Assembly (NCBI RefSeq): GCF_013408655.1
Contig: NZ_JACCBP010000002.1
Coordinates: 620,001 to 684,000, forward strand
Reading direction: 5' to 3'
DNA: 64,000 nucleotides
Origin: Pigmentiphaga litoralis
GTDB lineage: Bacteria > Pseudomonadota > Gammaproteobacteria > Burkholderiales > Burkholderiaceae_B
The notes beneath the pieces were generated by a model that saw only the letters and a program-made list of their open reading frames with translations, had not been told where the DNA came from and made no database searches. Each line of letters begins with the position of its first letter. Position 1 is the first letter of the stretch. Both the position numbers and the translations under genes were made by a program. Positions 33,179 through 41,884 of this stretch are shown piece by piece.

Positions 33179-33202
33179 TGACAGTCAGCCCCTGGGCCTT
33201 GT

Positions 33203-35923
33203 TCAACACGTCCAGGGTGACGGCGCGTCGGTATCGATGCCATACGCAACGATCGCCTGCGCGCACACGTCCGCCGACACGGTCCCCCTGAGCCGCAACG
33301 CTTGCAGCGCGGCCAGCACCACATGGTGCCGGTCCACTTCAAAGAACCGGCGCAGGGCCGCGCGGCTGTCGCTGCGGCCGAAGCCATCGGTGCCAAGGAT
33401 CGTCATGGGCGCATCGATGTCATTCGCAACCATCTGCGGCACGGCGCGCACGTAGTCGGTCGCGGCGATGACCGGCGCATCCCCTTCCAGGCAGGCCGCG
33501 ACATGGCTGCGGCCGGCCGGCTGCCGTGGATGCAGGCGGGCATGGCGCGCGACGTCTGCCGCATCACGCGACAGTTCGCTGTAGCTCGTCACGCTCCACA
33601 CTTCGCTATCGATGCCCCAATCCTGCGCAAGCAGGTCGGCGGCGGCAAGCACCTCGGCCAGGATCGCACCGGAACCGAGCAGCCGCACCGCTGCGCTGCC
33701 GTTGCCGTGGCCGTCACCGCCGGCGCGCACCCGATACATCCCCTTGATCACGCCCACCTCAACCCCGTCCGGCAACGACGGCTGCGGCAGGTTCTCGTTC
33801 ATCAAGGTCAGGTAGTAGAAGACATCAACCTGTTCTACCAGCATCTGCCGCATGCCGTAATCCAGGATCACGGCCAGTTCGCCCGCAGTGGCCGGATCGT
33901 AGGCCCGGCAGTTCGGCACCGTGGCCGCGACCAGGTGGCTGCTGCCATCCTGATGCTGCAGCCCTTCGCCGCCCAGGGTGGTGCGGCCTGCGGTTGCGCC
34001 GAGCAAAAAGCCCCGCGCACGTTGATCGGCCGCGGCCCAGATCAGGTCGCCGATGCGCTGGAAGCCGAACATGGAGTAGTAGATGTAGAAGGGCAGCATG
34101 GCCAGGCCGTGCACGCTGTAGCTGGTGGCGGCCGCGACCCAGGAACTGATGGCGCCGGCTTCGCTGATGCCTTCTTCCAGGATCTGGCCATCGCGTGCCT
34201 CGCGGTAACTGAGCACCGACCCGATGTCTTCGGGTTCGTATTGCTGCCCCGACCGCGAGTAGATGCCGATCTGCTTGAACAGGTTGGCCATGCCAAAGGT
34301 GCGCGCTTCGTCGGCCACGATGGGAACGATGCGCGGGCCAAGCTGCGTGTCCTTCAACAGCTGCGTCAGCATGCGCACAAAGGCCATGGTGGTCGACATC
34401 TCCTTGCCATCAGCCTGCAGCGCAAAGGTGGCGAAGCTGCCGATCGCGGGCACCGGCACGGCCGGAGCGCCCACGGCACGCGAAGGCAGGCTGCCGCCCA
34501 GCGCCGCGCGGCGCGCGTGCAGGTACTGCATTTCGGGGCTGTCGGCCGCCGGCTTGTAGAAGGCCAGCGACTCGGTCGCCTCGTCCGACAGGGGCAGGTC
34601 GAAGCGGTCCCGAAAGGCGAGCAGGGCGTCGCGGTCCAGCTTTTTCTGCTGGTGGGTGGTCATGCGGCCCTGACCCGCATCGCCCATGCCGTAGCCCTTC
34701 TTGGTCTGGGCAAGGATCACGGTGGGTGCGCCCCGATGGCGGCGCGCGGCATCGTAGGCCGCGTGGATCTTGACGAGGTCGTGGCCGCCCCGCTTCAGAC
34801 GGTCGATCTGCGCGTCGGTCAGGCCCGCCGCCAGGGCCTGCAAGGCGGGCGACTGGCCAAAGAAGTGTTCACGGTTGAAGGCGCCGTCCTTGGCCGCGAA
34901 GGTCTGCAACTGCCCGTCCACGGTCGTTGAAAAAGCCTGGGCCAGCGCCCCGGTCACGTCCTGCGCAAACAGCGGATCCCAGTCGGCGCCCCACACCAGC
35001 TTGATGACGTTCCAGCCCGCGCCGCCGAACAGGGTTTCCAGTTCGTCGATGATGCGGCCGTTGCCACGCACCGGTCCGTCCAGTCGTTGCAGATTGCAAT
35101 TGACGACCCAGGTCAGGTTGTCGAGCCCTTCGCGCGCGGCCAGCGTCAGGGCCGACATGCTTTCGGGTTCGTCCATTTCGCCGTCGCCAAACACGCCCCA
35201 CACCGTGCGGTCTGCCGTGTCGAGCAGGCCGCGATGGTCCAGGTAACGCATGAAGCGCGCATGGTAGATCGAGCTGATCGGCCCGATGCCCATCGACCCG
35301 GTCGGGAACTGCCAGAAGTCCGGCATCAACCACGGATGCGGATAGCTGGACAGTCCGCGCGTACCTTGCTTGCGTGCGGTGATTTCCTGCCGGTACATGG
35401 CCAGGTCGCGTTCTTCCAGCCGGCCTTCCAGAAAGGCGCGCGCATAGACCCCGGGGGCCGAGTGCGGCTGGAAGAACACCAGGTCCGCCTGGGCCGCCGC
35501 ACCCGCTTTGAAGAAGTGGTTGAAGCCGACTTCGAACAGGTCGGCCGCGCTGGCATAGCTGGCGATGTGTCCGCCCAGATCGCCATAGGCCTGGTTGGCG
35601 CGCACCACCATGGCCAGCGCGTTCCAGCGCATGGTCGACGCCAGCTTTTCTTCGATCGCCAGGTCGCCCGGAAAGGCGGGCTCGTGATCAGGCGCAATGG
35701 TGTTGACGTAGGGCGTGCCGCGCGGACCGGTCCAGGGCGCACCCGCTGCCCGGCAGTCCGCCGCCAGCCGATCCAGGATCTGCCGGGCGCGCTCGGGACC
35801 CGCTTCTCGCAGCAAGGATGCCAGCGCGTCGCGCCATTCGGCGGTTTCCTGGGGGTCCGGGTCGTCAGCGCCGCCCAGGGTCAGATTGGCAAGCAAGGCA
35901 TGTTGGCGCGCGTCGTCTTTCAC
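33203..35923 (-). CDS. aceE: Pyruvate dehydrogenase E1 component, homodimeric AceE type (possible 2-oxobutyrate dehydrogenase)
   Basis: 906 aa thiamine-diphosphate enzyme that decarboxylates a 2-oxo acid and passes the acyl group to a lipoyl E2. Visible: GHIASYASAADLFEVGFNHFF, the ThDP motif GDGEMDEPES near 235, NCNLQRLDGPVRGNG, and VFYYLTLMNEN later. The GTG at 35923 is chosen for its CGGAGA ribosome site; the frame open to 36013 lacks one. No E2 or E3 gene adjoins, so it is not the main pyruvate dehydrogenase operon. Divergent from an Lrp gene, it resembles Pseudomonas MdeB, a 2-oxobutyrate dehydrogenase. Confidence 0.9.
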   Translation of the reverse strand: MKDDARQHALLANLTLGGADDPDPQETAEWRDALASLLREAGPERARQILDRLAADCRAAGAPWTGPRGTPYVNTIAPDHEPAFPGDLAIEEKLASTMRWNALAMVVRANQAYGDLGGHIASYASAADLFEVGFNHFFKAGAAAQADLVFFQPHSAPGVYARAFLEGRLEERDLAMYRQEITARKQGTRGLSSYPHPWLMPDFWQFPTGSMGIGPISSIYHARFMRYLDHRGLLDTADRTVWGVFGDGEMDEPESMSALTLAAREGLDNLTWVVNCNLQRLDGPVRGNGRIIDELETLFGGAGWNVIKLVWGADWDPLFAQDVTGALAQAFSTTVDGQLQTFAAKDGAFNREHFFGQSPALQALAAGLTDAQIDRLKRGGHDLVKIHAAYDAARRHRGAPTVILAQTKKGYGMGDAGQGRMTTHQQKKLDRDALLAFRDRFDLPLSDEATESLAFYKPAADSPEMQYLHARRAALGGSLPSRAVGAPAVPVPAIGSFATFALQADGKEMSTTMAFVRMLTQLLKDTQLGPRIVPIVADEARTFGMANLFKQIGIYSRSGQQYEPEDIGSVLSYREARDGQILEEGISEAGAISSWVAAATSYSVHGLAMLPFYIYYSMFGFQRIGDLIWAAADQRARGFLLGATAGRTTLGGEGLQHQDGSSHLVAATVPNCRAYDPATAGELAVILDYGMRQMLVEQVDVFYYLTLMNENLPQPSLPDGVEVGVIKGMYRVRAGGDGHGNGSAAVRLLGSGAILAEVLAAADLLAQDWGIDSEVWSVTSYSELSRDAADVARHARLHPRQPAGRSHVAACLEGDAPVIAATDYVRAVPQMVANDIDAPMTILGTDGFGRSDSRAALRRFFEVDRHHVVLAALQALRLRGTVSADVCAQAIVAYGIDTDAPSPWTC

Positions 35924-36055
35924 TGCAGTCTCCGTGGGATGCGTCGATCCAACGGAAAAGTTTATGCCTGCGTGGCCCGCATAGGGCGCTGAATAGGTAG
36001 CGTGCAGGCGCAATCGTCAGCACAATGTGCCGTGACCTGACCCTGGAGCAGCACA

Positions 36056-36520
36056 ATGACGCTGGATGACACCGATCGCCGCATTCTGGCTGCCTTGCAG
36101 GCCGACGCCAGCCTGTCGAACGTGGAACTGGCGCGGCGCGTGCATCTGTCGCCGTCGCCCTGTCTGGCACGCGTGCGTGCGCTGGAAGCCGCAGGGCTGA
36201 TCCGTCAATACGTCGCGCTGCTCGACCCCAAGCAGCTGGGTCTGCATTTGAACGTGTTCATTTCGATCAGCCTGAAGCAGCAGAGCCGGCAGGCGCTGCA
36301 GGCCTTTGAAGATGCCGTGTGCGCCCGCGAAGAAGTGATGGAGTGCTATCTGATGACCGGCGACGCGGACTACCTGATCCGCGTCGCCGTGCCCGACATG
36401 CCGGCGCTGGAAAGCTTCATTCTTGAGCACCTGTCGCCAATTGCCGAGATCGAAAAGATCCGGTCCAGCTTTGCACTGAAGCAGGTGCGCTACAAGACCG
36501 CGCTGCCGCTGCACGGCTAG
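36056..36520 (+). CDS. Lrp/AsnC-family transcriptional regulator
   Basis: 154 aa. Helix-turn-helix DDTDRRILAALQADASLSNV / ARRVHLSPSPCLARVRALE, then the RAM ligand domain with VMECYLMTGDADYLIRVAV. GGAGCAGC ribosome site. Divergent from the aceE-like gene with a 132-base gap, so it most likely regulates that gene in response to an amino acid, in the way MdeR acts on mdeAB. Its stop is four bases from that of the convergent Ggt gene. Confidence 0.93.
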   Translation: MTLDDTDRRILAALQADASLSNVELARRVHLSPSPCLARVRALEAAGLIRQYVALLDPKQLGLHLNVFISISLKQQSRQALQAFEDAVCAREEVMECYLMTGDADYLIRVAVPDMPALESFILEHLSPIAEIEKIRSSFALKQVRYKTALPLHG

Positions 36521-36524
36521 GGGT

Positions 36525-38129
36525 TCAATACCCCAGCGCGATGCCGTCCTTGCGGTGATCCGACGCGGCCACATAGCCGCCGCCATCCAGCCGCATGGCC
36601 ATCTGCGCGCAACCGAATTCGGTGTCGAAGCGCGGGGCCACGGTAATGTCGTGACCGCGCTCGCGCAGCCCGGCCACGGTCGCCTCGGGCATGTTCCATT
36701 CGACCGCCACGCCGCGGTTGTCGTCCTTGACGCGCCAGCGCGGCGCATCGCTTGCGGCTTGCGGGTTCTGGCCGAAGTCGGCAATGCGGCAGGCCACTTG
36801 CACGTGGCCCTGCGCCTGCATGGATCCGCCCATCAGGCCGAAGCTCATCAAGGGCTTGCCGTCGCGCATCAGGAAGCCCGGGATGATGGTGTGGAACGGG
36901 CGCTTGTTGGGTGCGACCTGGTTGGGGTGACCGGCCTGCGTGCTGAACCCCCAGCCGCGGTTATGCAGCGCGATGCCGGTGTTCGGCACCACCACGCCCG
37001 ACCCGAAGCCCTTGAAGTTGGACTGGATGAACGAGACCATCATGCCCTTGCTGTCGGCCGCGGTCATGTAGACCGTGCCGCCCTGATGCGGCGTGCCGGG
37101 GCCCGGATAGCGCGCCTCGTTCCAGTCGATGGCCTGCGCGCGGCGCGCCAGGTAGCCGCGGTCCAGCAGGTGTTCCTTGGTCACGGTCAGCATGTGATCG
37201 GGATCGGCCACGTAGGCGTACATGTCGGCAAACGCCAGCTTCATGGCTTCGATCTGCAGGTGCAGCATCTGCGCCGAATCGACCGGAACGCGCGACAGGT
37301 CCAGGCTGTCGAGCATGCCCAGCGCCATCAGCGCGCCAATGCCTTGCCCGCTGGGCCCGATCTCGACCAGTTCGATGTCGCGGTAGGCCATGCGCACCGG
37401 CGTGACCCAGTCCAGCTTGTGCGCAGCCAGGTCCTGCTCGTCAATCAGGCCGCCCGTGTTGCGGGCATGGTCGGCAATCGCCTTGGCCAGGTCGCCGCGG
37501 TAGAAGGCTTCGCCGCCGGTTCGGGCAATCGTTTCCAGGGTATCGGCCTGGCCCGGACAGACGAAGCGTTCACCCGGCAAGGGCGCGCGGCCCTGCGGCG
37601 CGAAGGCTTCCTTGTAGCCGGGCTGCGCCGACATGTCGGCCACCTGGGCCTGCCATTGGCGATGCACGGTGGGCGACACGATGAAGCCATCGCGGGCGTA
37701 CCGCAGCGCGGGTTCAAACAAGGTTTCGAACGGCATCGTGCCGAACTTGTCGGACACCGCTTTCCACGCCGAGACCGTGCCCGGGACGGTCACGCTGCCC
37801 CAACCGCGCGGGGCCATGCTGTCCAGGCCTGCAAAACGTTCGCTGGTCCAGTGGCGCGAGGCGCGGCCGCTGGCGTTCAGGCCGTGCAGTTCCTTGCCGT
37901 CCCAGATGATGGCGAAGGCGTCGCCGCCAATGCCGTTCATGCAGGGCTCGACCACGGTCAGCGCAATGGCGGTGGCCAGTGCGGCATCAACGGCATTGCC
38001 ACCGCGATGGAACATCTGCAAGCCGGCGGCGGAAGCGAGCGGCTGCGACGTGCTGACGACGTTGTCGGCCAGCACGGGCATGCGTTGCGAGGTGTAGGGA
38101 TAGGACAGCAGATCGGGGGAAGAAGACAT
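36525..38129 (-). CDS. ggt: Gamma-glutamyltransferase family protein, no export signal
   Basis: 534 aa Ntn-hydrolase. The conserved start AGLQMFHRGGNAVDAALAT, the NGIGGDAF motif and the autoprocessing Thr352 in HQGGTVYMTAAD are all present, followed by the small-subunit loop. It should self-cleave and transfer or hydrolyse gamma-glutamyl groups, or act as a cephalosporin-acylase-like amidase. Unlike periplasmic GGT of E. coli there is no signal peptide from the ATG at 38129. Leftward, 94 bases after a Bug receptor gene. Confidence 0.9.
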   Translation of the reverse strand: MSSSPDLLSYPYTSQRMPVLADNVVSTSQPLASAAGLQMFHRGGNAVDAALATAIALTVVEPCMNGIGGDAFAIIWDGKELHGLNASGRASRHWTSERFAGLDSMAPRGWGSVTVPGTVSAWKAVSDKFGTMPFETLFEPALRYARDGFIVSPTVHRQWQAQVADMSAQPGYKEAFAPQGRAPLPGERFVCPGQADTLETIARTGGEAFYRGDLAKAIADHARNTGGLIDEQDLAAHKLDWVTPVRMAYRDIELVEIGPSGQGIGALMALGMLDSLDLSRVPVDSAQMLHLQIEAMKLAFADMYAYVADPDHMLTVTKEHLLDRGYLARRAQAIDWNEARYPGPGTPHQGGTVYMTAADSKGMMVSFIQSNFKGFGSGVVVPNTGIALHNRGWGFSTQAGHPNQVAPNKRPFHTIIPGFLMRDGKPLMSFGLMGGSMQAQGHVQVACRIADFGQNPQAASDAPRWRVKDDNRGVAVEWNMPEATVAGLRERGHDITVAPRFDTEFGCAQMAMRLDGGGYVAASDHRKDGIALGY

Positions 38130-38223
38130 GGTGTCGGGCCATCGAGAAAACGCGCCAACAGGCCTGGCAAGGCCGGCGCAACGCGTCATGATAGGTCAAC
38201 TCCCCCGGGGAAATCGACCCGTC

Positions 38224-39234
38224 TTACTCCACGGTTACCTTCGCGGCGGACACCACGTCGGCCCACGTCTTGTGTTCCTGGCGGATCATCTGGCCAAAGG
38301 GCTCGGCCGGGGTGTAGATCAGCTCGGCGCCCTGGGCGGCCAGGGACTTCTTCAAATCGGGGGACGCCAGCACTTTTTTCAGCGCGGCTTCGATGGTGTC
38401 GAGTGCTTCCTTGGGGGTGCCCTTGGGCGCGGTAAAGCCGAACAGGTTGTTGGCTTCGACGCCCTTGACGCCTGCCTCGGCCATGGTCGGCACATCGGGC
38501 AGCAGCGTGACGCGCGTGGTCGACGCCACCGCCAGGAACTTGAGCTTGCCGGCCTGCACCAGCGCCATTGAACCCGGAATGCTGTCGAACATCATCGACG
38601 ACGATCCGTTGGCCAGTTCGGGCAGGGCCTGCACGCTGCCCTTGTACGGAATGTGCGTCATCGACACGCCCGTCTTGAGCGCGAAGAGTTCGGATTCCAG
38701 ATGCGACAGCGTGCCCGTGCCCTGCGACGCAAAGTTGTATTTGCCCGGCGCGGCCTTGAGCAGTGCGATCAGTCCGGCCACATCCTTGACTGGCAAGGAC
38801 GTTGGCACCACCACGGCATGCGGCACGTTGCCCACGCCTGCGATCGGCACAAAGTCTTCCACCAGGCTGACGGGCTGGTTCTTGTAGATGCTGGCGGCGA
38901 TCGCCTGGTTGGTGACGGCGGCCAGGTGCAGGGTGTAGCCATCGCGCGCGGCACGCGCCGCGGCGCCCAGGCCGATGGCGCCACCGGCGCCAGGACGGTT
39001 TTCGATGACCACGGTCTGCTTCAGTTCAACGCCCAGTTGCTGGCCGATGGCGCGCGCCAGCACGTCCGTTGCGCCAGCGGGCGGGAAGGAAATGATGACG
39101 GTGATGGGGCGGTCGGGGTAGGCCGCGACGGCAAAGCTGCTGGCGGCTGCGGCGAGCAGCGCGCCGGCCAGGGTGGCGAAGCGCAGGCGGTGAGTGCGGT
39201 GGCGCGTCGAGACAGCGGGTACGGCGTAGGTCAT
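38224..39234 (-). CDS. Bug/TctC-family periplasmic receptor
   Basis: 336 aa. Signal peptide with core FATLAGALLAAAASSFAVAA, then YPDRPITVIISFPPAGATD, VVIENRPGAGGAIGL, HIPYKGSVQALPELANG and VPTMAEAGVKGVEANNLFG. Lies between the riboswitch-controlled DadA gene and the Ggt gene, all leftward, which hints at uptake of an amino-acid-like or gamma-glutamyl compound. Confidence 0.93.
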   Translation of the reverse strand: MTYAVPAVSTRHRTHRLRFATLAGALLAAAASSFAVAAYPDRPITVIISFPPAGATDVLARAIGQQLGVELKQTVVIENRPGAGGAIGLGAAARAARDGYTLHLAAVTNQAIAASIYKNQPVSLVEDFVPIAGVGNVPHAVVVPTSLPVKDVAGLIALLKAAPGKYNFASQGTGTLSHLESELFALKTGVSMTHIPYKGSVQALPELANGSSSMMFDSIPGSMALVQAGKLKFLAVASTTRVTLLPDVPTMAEAGVKGVEANNLFGFTAPKGTPKEALDTIEAALKKVLASPDLKKSLAAQGAELIYTPAEPFGQMIRQEHKTWADVVSAAKVTVE

Positions 39235-39336
39235 TGCATTCCTTGATCGGGAGCCGGCGGCAACAGCGCTTGCAGCTGCCAGGCGTAGATCGATAGCGAA
39301 GCAATATCCGTGCTAGTTGGCGGCCATGACTCCAGG

Positions 39337-39369
39337 CGGACGATGGCCGCGGCGGCGCGCCATCGTCCG
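39337..39369 (-). terminator. Perfect 10-bp hairpin between dadA and the Bug receptor gene
   Basis: CGGACGATGG / CCATCGTCCG with a 13-base GC loop, about 40 bases after the dadA stop. There is no T-run, so it may be an attenuator or an mRNA-end stabiliser and not a terminator. Confidence 0.45.
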
Positions 39370-39409
39370 TGCACGCCATGGTGCGTGCCTGCGCCTCAAC
39401 GGTGCAGCG

Positions 39410-40783
39410 TCACGCCTTGACGGGATGTCCCGGCAGGCCCATCGCGCCCGTCCCCCTGGGTGCGCGCACGGCCGCTTCGACTTGCGCGGCCAGTATCTGC
39501 GCGGTGGCGGCGGACAGGGTCCAGCCAAGATGGCCGTGCCCGGTGTTGTAGAACACGCCGGGCAGGCGGCCCGGGCTCACGCGCGGCATCATGTCCGGCA
39601 TCATCGGGCGCAGGCCGGCCCAGGGCGATACATGGTGGGTCGGCACGCCCGGGAATTCGCGGCGGGTCCAGGCCACCAGCGGCGCGATCCGGTCCGCGCG
39701 GATGTCGCGGTTTTCGCCATTGAATTCGGCGGTGCCTGCGACGCGCAGGCGGTTGGCGCCCAGGCGGCTGGTCACGATCTTGGCGGACTCGTCGAGCAGG
39801 CTGACCCACGGGGCGGCGGCGCGGCCCTCGTCGGTGTCCAGGTCCAGCGTGATCGAGTATCCCTTGACCGGGTAGATGTTGACGGTGTCGCCCAGCATGG
39901 CCGCAAAACGCCGGCTGGCCACGCCGGCGCAGATCACGACGGCATCGGCCTGGATCACGTCGTCGTGGCCGGCATCGCCCCGCGCGGCGGCGGGGGTGGA
40001 CGTATCCGCGCTAAGGGTATCGGCCCGCTGCACCGCCGCGGCGTCCTGGGTCATGCCGTCTTGCGTGGCGCCGCGCGCAACACGCAGGCGGTAGCCGCCG
40101 TCGCCGGGCCGGTCGATGGCCTGCACGTCGGCATCCATGACAAAACGCACGCCGCGGCGCGCGCAGGCATCGGCCAGGCCGCGCGTGAAGCGGTGGATGT
40201 CGCCGGTCGCATCCGACGGCGTGAAGTAGCCGCCGTAGCAATCGCGGCCCAGGGACGGCTCGATGGCGCGGGCTTCGGCCGACGTCACGGCGTAGCGTTC
40301 CAGGCCGCCTTCGACCAGCAGCTGGTTGACCAGGCCGGCCGCGTCGAAGCTGGCCTTGTCATGGTAGATGTGCAGAATGCCGCGCTGTTCCAAGTCGAAT
40401 TCGATGCCTTCATCGGCGGCCATCTGGTACAGATGCTTGCGCGATTCGATGGCCAGCCGGGTGGTGGCGATGGTGTTGCTGCGGTAGTCGCGGATGTGGC
40501 TCAGGAACTGCGCCACCCACGTGTACTTGTGCCAGCTGGGCAGCGGATTGAAGAGCAGGGGAGCGTTGCGCTGGGTCATCCACTTCAGCCCTTTGACGAG
40601 GGTGCTGCGGTGGTTCCAGACTTCGGCGTTGCTGGCGGACAGCTGGCCGCCGTTGGCGAATGACGTTTCCATCGCGGCATAACGGTGCCGGTCGATGACG
40701 GTCACATCGTGGCCGAGTTTGCTGAGCGCGTAGGCGGAAGTGACGCCGGTAATGCCGGCGCCGATGATGGCGATACGGGACAT
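39410..40783 (-). CDS. dadA: DadA-like FAD D-amino-acid dehydrogenase (possible glycine oxidase/dehydrogenase)
   Basis: 457 aa, membrane-associated flavoprotein of the DAO superfamily. FAD motif IAIIGAGITGVTSAYAL at the start, the DadA marker ETSFANGGQLSASNAEVWN near residue 40, and GVFYNTGHGHLGWTLSAATA near the end. An insertion of about 35 low-complexity residues around 245-280 (QDGMTQDAAAVQRADT onward) is not typical. A tandem glycine riboswitch precedes it, so its substrate may be glycine or a compound that yields glycine. It would deaminate the amino acid to the 2-oxo acid and feed electrons to quinone. Confidence 0.9.
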   Translation of the reverse strand: MSRIAIIGAGITGVTSAYALSKLGHDVTVIDRHRYAAMETSFANGGQLSASNAEVWNHRSTLVKGLKWMTQRNAPLLFNPLPSWHKYTWVAQFLSHIRDYRSNTIATTRLAIESRKHLYQMAADEGIEFDLEQRGILHIYHDKASFDAAGLVNQLLVEGGLERYAVTSAEARAIEPSLGRDCYGGYFTPSDATGDIHRFTRGLADACARRGVRFVMDADVQAIDRPGDGGYRLRVARGATQDGMTQDAAAVQRADTLSADTSTPAAARGDAGHDDVIQADAVVICAGVASRRFAAMLGDTVNIYPVKGYSITLDLDTDEGRAAAPWVSLLDESAKIVTSRLGANRLRVAGTAEFNGENRDIRADRIAPLVAWTRREFPGVPTHHVSPWAGLRPMMPDMMPRVSPGRLPGVFYNTGHGHLGWTLSAATAQILAAQVEAAVRAPRGTGAMGLPGHPVKA

Positions 40784-40803
40784 GAGGGCACTCGCAGGAC
40801 GTA

Positions 40804-40836
40804 GGGGTGGATGGCCGTGTTGCCACGGATCACCCC
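40804..40836 (-). promoter_or_regulatory. Hairpin between riboswitch and dadA, probable expression platform
   Basis: On the - strand GGGGTG-AT-CCGTG-GCAA-CACGG-(CCATC)-CACCCC: an outer 6-bp stem and an inner 5-bp stem capped by a GNRA loop. The 5' GGGGTG arm adjoins the last helix of the second aptamer, so pairing could be switched by glycine. No T-run follows, pointing to control of translation. Confidence 0.55.
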
Positions 40837-40837
40837 A

Positions 40838-41007
40838 TCTGTCCTGTTACCTGAGAGCTTCACCGGCCTGATGTTCAGACCGGTTCCCCTTCGGTGGATG
40901 CCCCGAAGGCATCTCTCTCCAGATCGTCTGTCCCGCGCAGTCCTGGTTGCCTGAGAGATTCCGGGGTGGTTGCTCCTTCGGCGCCGGCACGTGGCCGGAC
41001 TCTTCTA
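40838..41007 (-). ncRNA. Tandem glycine riboswitch
   Basis: Read on the - strand, two aptamers follow each other. The first has GCCGAAGGAGCAACC, then GGAATCTCTCAGGCAACCAG and GACTG. The second starts at GGAGAGA and has ACCGAAGGGGAACC, then GTGAAGCTCTCAGGTAACAG and GACAGA. These are the conserved glycine-riboswitch elements in the correct order, with a short linker. Tandem aptamers usually turn on glycine-degradation genes; here the only gene downstream is the DadA-like oxidase at 40783. Confidence 0.95.
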
Positions 41008-41103
41008 CGCGGTCGTTGAGTCGACGATTCAAGATAGTCGATGCAGCGGGGGCGGCGCAACCCCTTCGATGGTTGAGGAGCGGATTTGGTCGACGCGCTG
41101 CGC

Positions 41104-41883
41104 TCATCCCGGCGTGGCGTTCGCCTGTCCGCCGTCCAGGTCGATGACCGATCCGCTCAGGTACGCGGCGCGCGGCGAGCAGCAAAAGACGACCATGCTC
41201 GCGACTTCTTCCGGCTCCATCAGGCGGCCAAAGGGCAGGCCCTTGGTCAGCTCTTCCCAGCGGTCGCTGTCGCCCAGGCGGGTGGCGGCCAGGTCCTTGC
41301 TGACCGACACGATGCGCTGCGTGCGGGTCTGGCTCGGGTTGACGCCAAACACGCGCACGTTGTCGCGCGGGGACGCGCCGCCGACGGCTTTGGTAAACGC
41401 CATCAACGCCGCATTGGCGGTGCTGCCGGCCACGTATTCGTTACGCGGTTCGGCGCCGGCCATGCCGATGATGTTGGCAATCACGCCGCTGCGCCGCGCC
41501 TGCATGGCGGGCAGGCAGGCACGCACCAGGTTGATGTAGCCGTACAGCTTGAGTTCCCAGGCGGCGCGCCAGCGGGCATCGTCGACCTTGTCGAGCGACC
41601 CGCCGGGAATGGCGCCGGCATTGTTGACGAGGATGTCGACTTCGCCCGCCGCATCGGCCAGGCGCTGCGCCGCACCGTCTTCGCCCAGGTCGGCCGGAAT
41701 GCATACCGGGGTGATGCCGGTGGCGGCGGCGATCGCTGCCGCGGCCAGTTCCAGCTTGGCCGGATCGCGCGCGGCCATGATGGGCGTGGCGCCTTCCTGT
41801 GCGAAAGCCAGCGCGCACGCGTAGCCGATGCCCTGCGATGCGCCGGTCACCAGCACGCGTTTGCCGTTCAGTTGCAGATCCAT
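41104..41883 (-). CDS. Atypical short-chain dehydrogenase/reductase family protein
   Basis: 259 aa. The cofactor half is normal (LVTGASQGIG near 12-20, NNAG at 87-90). The catalytic half is not: Tyr150 is kept, but the YxxxK lysine is Ser154 (YVAGSTANAAL) and the usual serine position reads NIIG. SDRs need Ser, Tyr and Lys, so this protein may have a different reaction or role. The ATG at 41883 follows the upstream stop by one base. Last gene of a six-gene leftward operon beginning at 46549. Confidence 0.85.
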   Translation of the reverse strand: MDLQLNGKRVLVTGASQGIGYACALAFAQEGATPIMAARDPAKLELAAAAIAAATGITPVCIPADLGEDGAAQRLADAAGEVDILVNNAGAIPGGSLDKVDDARWRAAWELKLYGYINLVRACLPAMQARRSGVIANIIGMAGAEPRNEYVAGSTANAALMAFTKAVGGASPRDNVRVFGVNPSQTRTQRIVSVSKDLAATRLGDSDRWEELTKGLPFGRLMEPEEVASMVVFCCSPRAAYLSGSVIDLDGGQANATPG

Positions 41884-41884
41884 G

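Noticed and set aside
33203-35923. Main pyruvate dehydrogenase operon
   Set aside because: No E2 or E3 genes adjoin, and a divergent Lrp gene is present, so an orphan E1 is more likely.
35924-36055. GCCTGC/GCAGGC dyad between aceE and lrp
   Set aside because: Arms of six GC-only bases about 35 bases apart are expected by chance at this base composition.
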